The translations under genes were made by a program, and so were the position numbers. From JAZKFT01 sp039925965 (lineage in GTDB: Bacteria; Bacteroidota; Bacteroidia; Chitinophagales; Chitinophagaceae): a stretch of DNA of 64,000 bases. The notes beneath the pieces were generated by a model. It saw nothing but the letters and a program-made list of their open reading frames with translations, had not been told where the DNA came from and ran no database searches. The DNA lies in assembly GCA_039925965.1 (NCBI GenBank), contig JBDSXW010000003.1, positions 1 to 64,000 on the forward strand. Direction: 5' to 3'. Each line of letters begins with the position of its first letter. Positions within the stretch are counted from its first letter, which is position 1. Positions 61,637 to 64,000 of the stretch are shown here, piece by piece.

Positions 61637-62017
61637 TTAGGAATGGCAGTTGCCGCCAATGTTCTGGGTATGCGGGTCTGAAGCTGGAATTTGAAAATAG
61701 TTAATGTTACAACTTCTTGCCCAACCTGCATAAATCTCTTTGTCAACTACCGCATAAGGGTCCGCCATATCAGTCGCACCGAAAAAATTGCCACACATTT
61801 TTTGTCTTTATAAAATCGAAAGTCATTGTCCAGGCTCTATGAGGAGTCAATTGTTTAGCTATTTGAAATTGTCTTAAAGCAATTGCGTCACCTTAATATT
61901 CAGCTTTATTTAATGTGGATTTTGTAATGTATCCAGATTGCGTTTCTGTATCTGTTGATCAAAAAGACCGTTGTCTACGACGACAGTCCCGTCGAATTCG
62001 ATAGTTCTATTCTTCAT
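61637..62017 (-). pseudogene. Frameshifted coding remnant, family unrecognised
   Basis: Three protein-like pieces follow each other on the minus strand in different frames: MKNRTIEFDGTVVVDNGLFD (62017 to 61910); GDAIALRQFQIAKQLTPHRA then WTMTFDFIKTKNVWQFF after an in-frame TAA; and GATDMADPYAVVDKEIYAGW then ARSCNINYFQIPASDPH ending at 61637. Read together they suggest a gene of about 120 codons broken by two frameshifts and a stop. I cannot name the family. The composition is more protein-like than random, but chance is not excluded. Confidence 0.4.
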
Positions 62018-62054
62018 CTTTTTGGGTGAGTTTTAAAAGTCAGATTACGATGAC

Positions 62055-62068
62055 CCCTAACGTTAGGG
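62055..62068. repeat. Perfect palindrome CCCTAACGTTAGGG
   Basis: A 14-bp perfect palindrome lies in the 250-bp gap between the decayed remnant and the serine hydrolase end, with no T-run. It is either a binding site or the end of a lost element. The rest of the gap 62018-62264 shows no gene. Confidence 0.4.
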
Positions 62069-62264
62069 TTTGGCGATGACCAGGTCTTTTATAACTGTAA
62101 GCTTGAAACTAATGCCCAATAGAATTATCAAAGATGAAGATAACAACAAAAGTGAATTAAACAAATCAAGCTTGAATAACTGCTGGTATTGATTTGTTAT
62201 CGCTTGTTCTTCCCTCAGCCAGCCTGTTGCCAAACATCATATTGTGCGTTTGTATTTCACCATT

Positions 62265-63684
62265 CTATTTGCTCTTTTCTATTTCTCTTTTTAGGCCCCA
62301 TCCAGTATACCAGGTACGAACGACGTTTCCTGCCGCACCTGTTTCAAATTCTATTTGCTGGTCTGTGCCATCAGCAAAATAAAATGTGGTTTTTGAATCA
62401 GCTTTAAGTTCAATATCTGTACCTCCGGGCGGGTGGAGGTATAATTTATTTTTTCTCATGATAATTTCTACCGGGAATCTAACCATATAGGGAGGCCTGG
62501 TTAAAGGCATTGTATAGGCACCGATATACTTATCTAAAGCCGTGTTTGATTTAATTTCTTTGTGTGTAGCGGGCATTACTATTTTTTTATTCAAAGTAAT
62601 AGCGACCAATGCATCTGCAATAAACTCTGCGTGAGATTCATTATTAGACAGGACAATTACTGTAATATCGTCATTGGTATAATGCATGTGCATACTTAAG
62701 TACCCCGGGAAATAGCCATTATGAAAAAAGCAATTTCCAAAATCATTCTTTTCTATCCGCATTCCATAGCCGAAGTGAACCGGGGGGAATGGAGCTTTTT
62801 CCGCCTGCTTAGAAAGCATCGCAATTTGGGTAGCATCAGAAAGTAACCTGTGATTTTTCAGGGCTTGGTCCCATTTTAAAAGATCTCCTGTACTGGTAAC
62901 GATCATTCCTTCCCCCGTTATGCCAGCGAGGTAACTCGTCCAACCGCTATGCATACTGTCTGCGTTTACATAGGTTTCCAAACTATCGATATACACAAAT
63001 CCATCTGCATAACCGGGCATTGCTTGTGTTGAACGGGGCCCGTTCGCAACCATGGTATGCATCATGTTCAATGGTAAAAAAACATGCTCCGCCATATAAG
63101 TCTTATAAGACTGCCCTGAGATTTTTTCAATGATTGATGCGAGTAAGTTAAAAAGCGGTTCCTGAATACATCAGGTCTTTGCCGGGATCAAATAAAAGCA
63201 GCGGTTTTTCTCTTGCTAGCAATGCGATTAGGTCATCATTGCCTGCGGTTTTATGATGATCAAAAAACTTTGACACCAGGGAGAATCCGTCTGGCATTCC
63301 GGAAGTATGCGTAAGTAGTTGCTGGATGGTAACATTATTATAAGGAAGTTCGGGAAAAAACTTTCGAAGGGTGTCCGTGTAAGAAATCAACCCTTTATCT
63401 TTCAATAGTAAAATTCCAACAGCAGTAAATTCTTTCGCAATAGAACCGCAATCAAAAAGGCTGTTACTGTCAAGTTTGCTTTTCGTATCATAATCGGCAT
63501 ACCCAAATGATTTTTTGTAAAGAACTTTTCCATTTTGCGCAACCAACACATTTCCATTAAATCTGTAGCGGTCTGTTTGCCCTTGCATGTATTTATCAAA
63601 TAATGATGAATTGTTTTGCGCATTCAACATAAGTGATAACCAAAGACATATAACAGATACAAGAGAAAATGATTTTTTGTTCAT
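62265..63684 (-). pseudogene. Class C beta-lactamase-type serine hydrolase split by a one-base frameshift
   Basis: The N-terminal part (63684 to 63148) has a signal peptide, the nucleophile motif GSIAKEF (SxxK) and THTSGMPDG. The C-terminal part (63095 to 62265 and the 50 bp before it) continues in another frame with NLLASIIEKISGQSYKTYM, GEGMIVTSTGDLLKWD and FFHNGYFPGYLS (the HxG-like motif). The break is at a run of five A (63150-63154); removing one base restores YSGTAF-NLLAS. The usual Y-x-N is YSG, so the enzyme may have been altered anyway. Family PF00144: periplasmic esterases, peptidases or lactamases. Confidence 0.85.
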
Positions 63685-63754
63685 GAATGAGTTTTAATTA
63701 AATTATCAAATACTATATTTTACTAAAAAATCGTAACCTGAATAAAAACACTAA

Positions 63755-63797
63755 CTATTTCAGGACTATACAAGTCAACCTATTTCAGGACTATACA
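63755..63797. repeat. 18-bp direct repeat
   Basis: CTATTTCAGGACTATACA occurs at 63755-63772 and again at 63780-63797, a 25-bp period. The second copy covers the stop codon of the small lipoprotein frame. It may be a slipped duplication or a binding site. Confidence 0.75.
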
Positions 63798-63901
63798 CTA
63801 TCTTTATCGTTGGTTGATGGGGCAGTATTATTGCTGCCACAACCTGTGGTTAATAAGCCGACAAGTGTAATTGTTATCAGTAAAATTGAAAATTGTCTCA
63901 T
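63791..63901 (-). CDS. Tiny lipoprotein (36 aa), entericidin-like in size
   Basis: ATG 63901 opens a 36-codon frame: MRQFSILLITITLVGLLTTG, then Cys and a polar tail SNNTAPSTNDKDSV. The lipobox LTTGC is well placed, so the mature peptide would be a 16-residue lipid-anchored tail. Very small lipoproteins of this kind exist (entericidins), but no sequence family is recognised here. It lies 107 bp upstream of the serine hydrolase on the same strand. Confidence 0.5.
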   Translation of the reverse strand: MRQFSILLITITLVGLLTTGCGSNNTAPSTNDKDSV

Positions 63902-64000
63902 GTCATTTATTGTTTTATGGTTTATAGTAAAGAAAAAAATAATTATAAAATTTGCGATCTATTGAGCTCTTCGTTCTGGTTGCATGCAACGTTCAAGGCT

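Overview
The window looks like chromosomal DNA of a member of Bacteroidota, probably Chitinophagaceae (inference). Supporting signs are intergenic DNA with few Shine-Dalgarno sequences, a type B L31 protein, a cyanophycin synthetase, a subclass B1 metallo-beta-lactamase, a surface protein with YadA-type head and S74 chaperone, and polysaccharide genes typical of the phylum. I saw no tRNA, rRNA, CRISPR array, transposase or phage gene.

Layout. 0.3-11.4 kb: housekeeping and secreted genes on the minus strand (RidA, exonuclease III, cupin, SDR, PKD protein, B1 metallo-beta-lactamase, a decayed metallopeptidase, an S74/YadA-head surface protein, FtsK). 11.6-25.6 kb: a surface-polysaccharide region of two divergent operons. 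The leftward arm (ACP, SDR, AMP ligase, LuxE-like, LuxC-like) looks like a small acyl-activation and reduction module. The rightward arm carries UDP-GlcNAc 2-epimerase, PIG-L deacetylase, LpxD-like and WlbB-like acyltransferases, WlbA-like dehydrogenase, two GT4 glycosyltransferases, a sugar 4-reductase and a WecA/WbpL-type transferase, and ends in a strong hairpin. 25.6-41.1 kb: ALDH7, cyanophycin synthetase, DinB, M16 protease, acidic protein, DbpA-like helicase, L31 type B, a wrecked LacI regulator and a sugar porter.

41.3-60.8 kb is the highlight: a cluster of about 19.5 kb, all on the minus strand, for a cytosolic, high-affinity-type [NiFe]-hydrogenase (group 1h/1l-like). Read in the direction of transcription it is TetR, 119-aa unknown, small subunit 2, large subunit 2, maturation protease, 120-aa unknown, TPR protein, BFN/DUF151 protein, 117-aa unknown (paralogue of the 119-aa one), TetR with one nonsense codon, small subunit 1, large subunit 1, HypA, HypB, HypF, HypC, HypD, HypE, NHL-repeat protein, NicO-type nickel permease and a 67-aa protein. 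Both structural gene pairs are intact and diverged. Three near-identical 18-bp palindromes (TTAGAAAA-NN-TTTTCTAA type) lie in front of small subunit 2 (two copies) and hypA (one copy). They are strong candidates for TetR operators that link enzyme and maturation genes. No electron-acceptor gene (cytochrome b, Rieske or ferredoxin) lies in the cluster.

60.8-64.0 kb is decayed: a cupin gene, a frameshifted coding remnant, a class C-type serine hydrolase split by a one-base frameshift, and a tiny lipoprotein beside an 18-bp direct repeat. Five disrupted genes (Peptidase_Mx, LacI, TetR, serine hydrolase, unknown remnant) show ongoing gene loss, although single-base lesions could also be sequencing errors.
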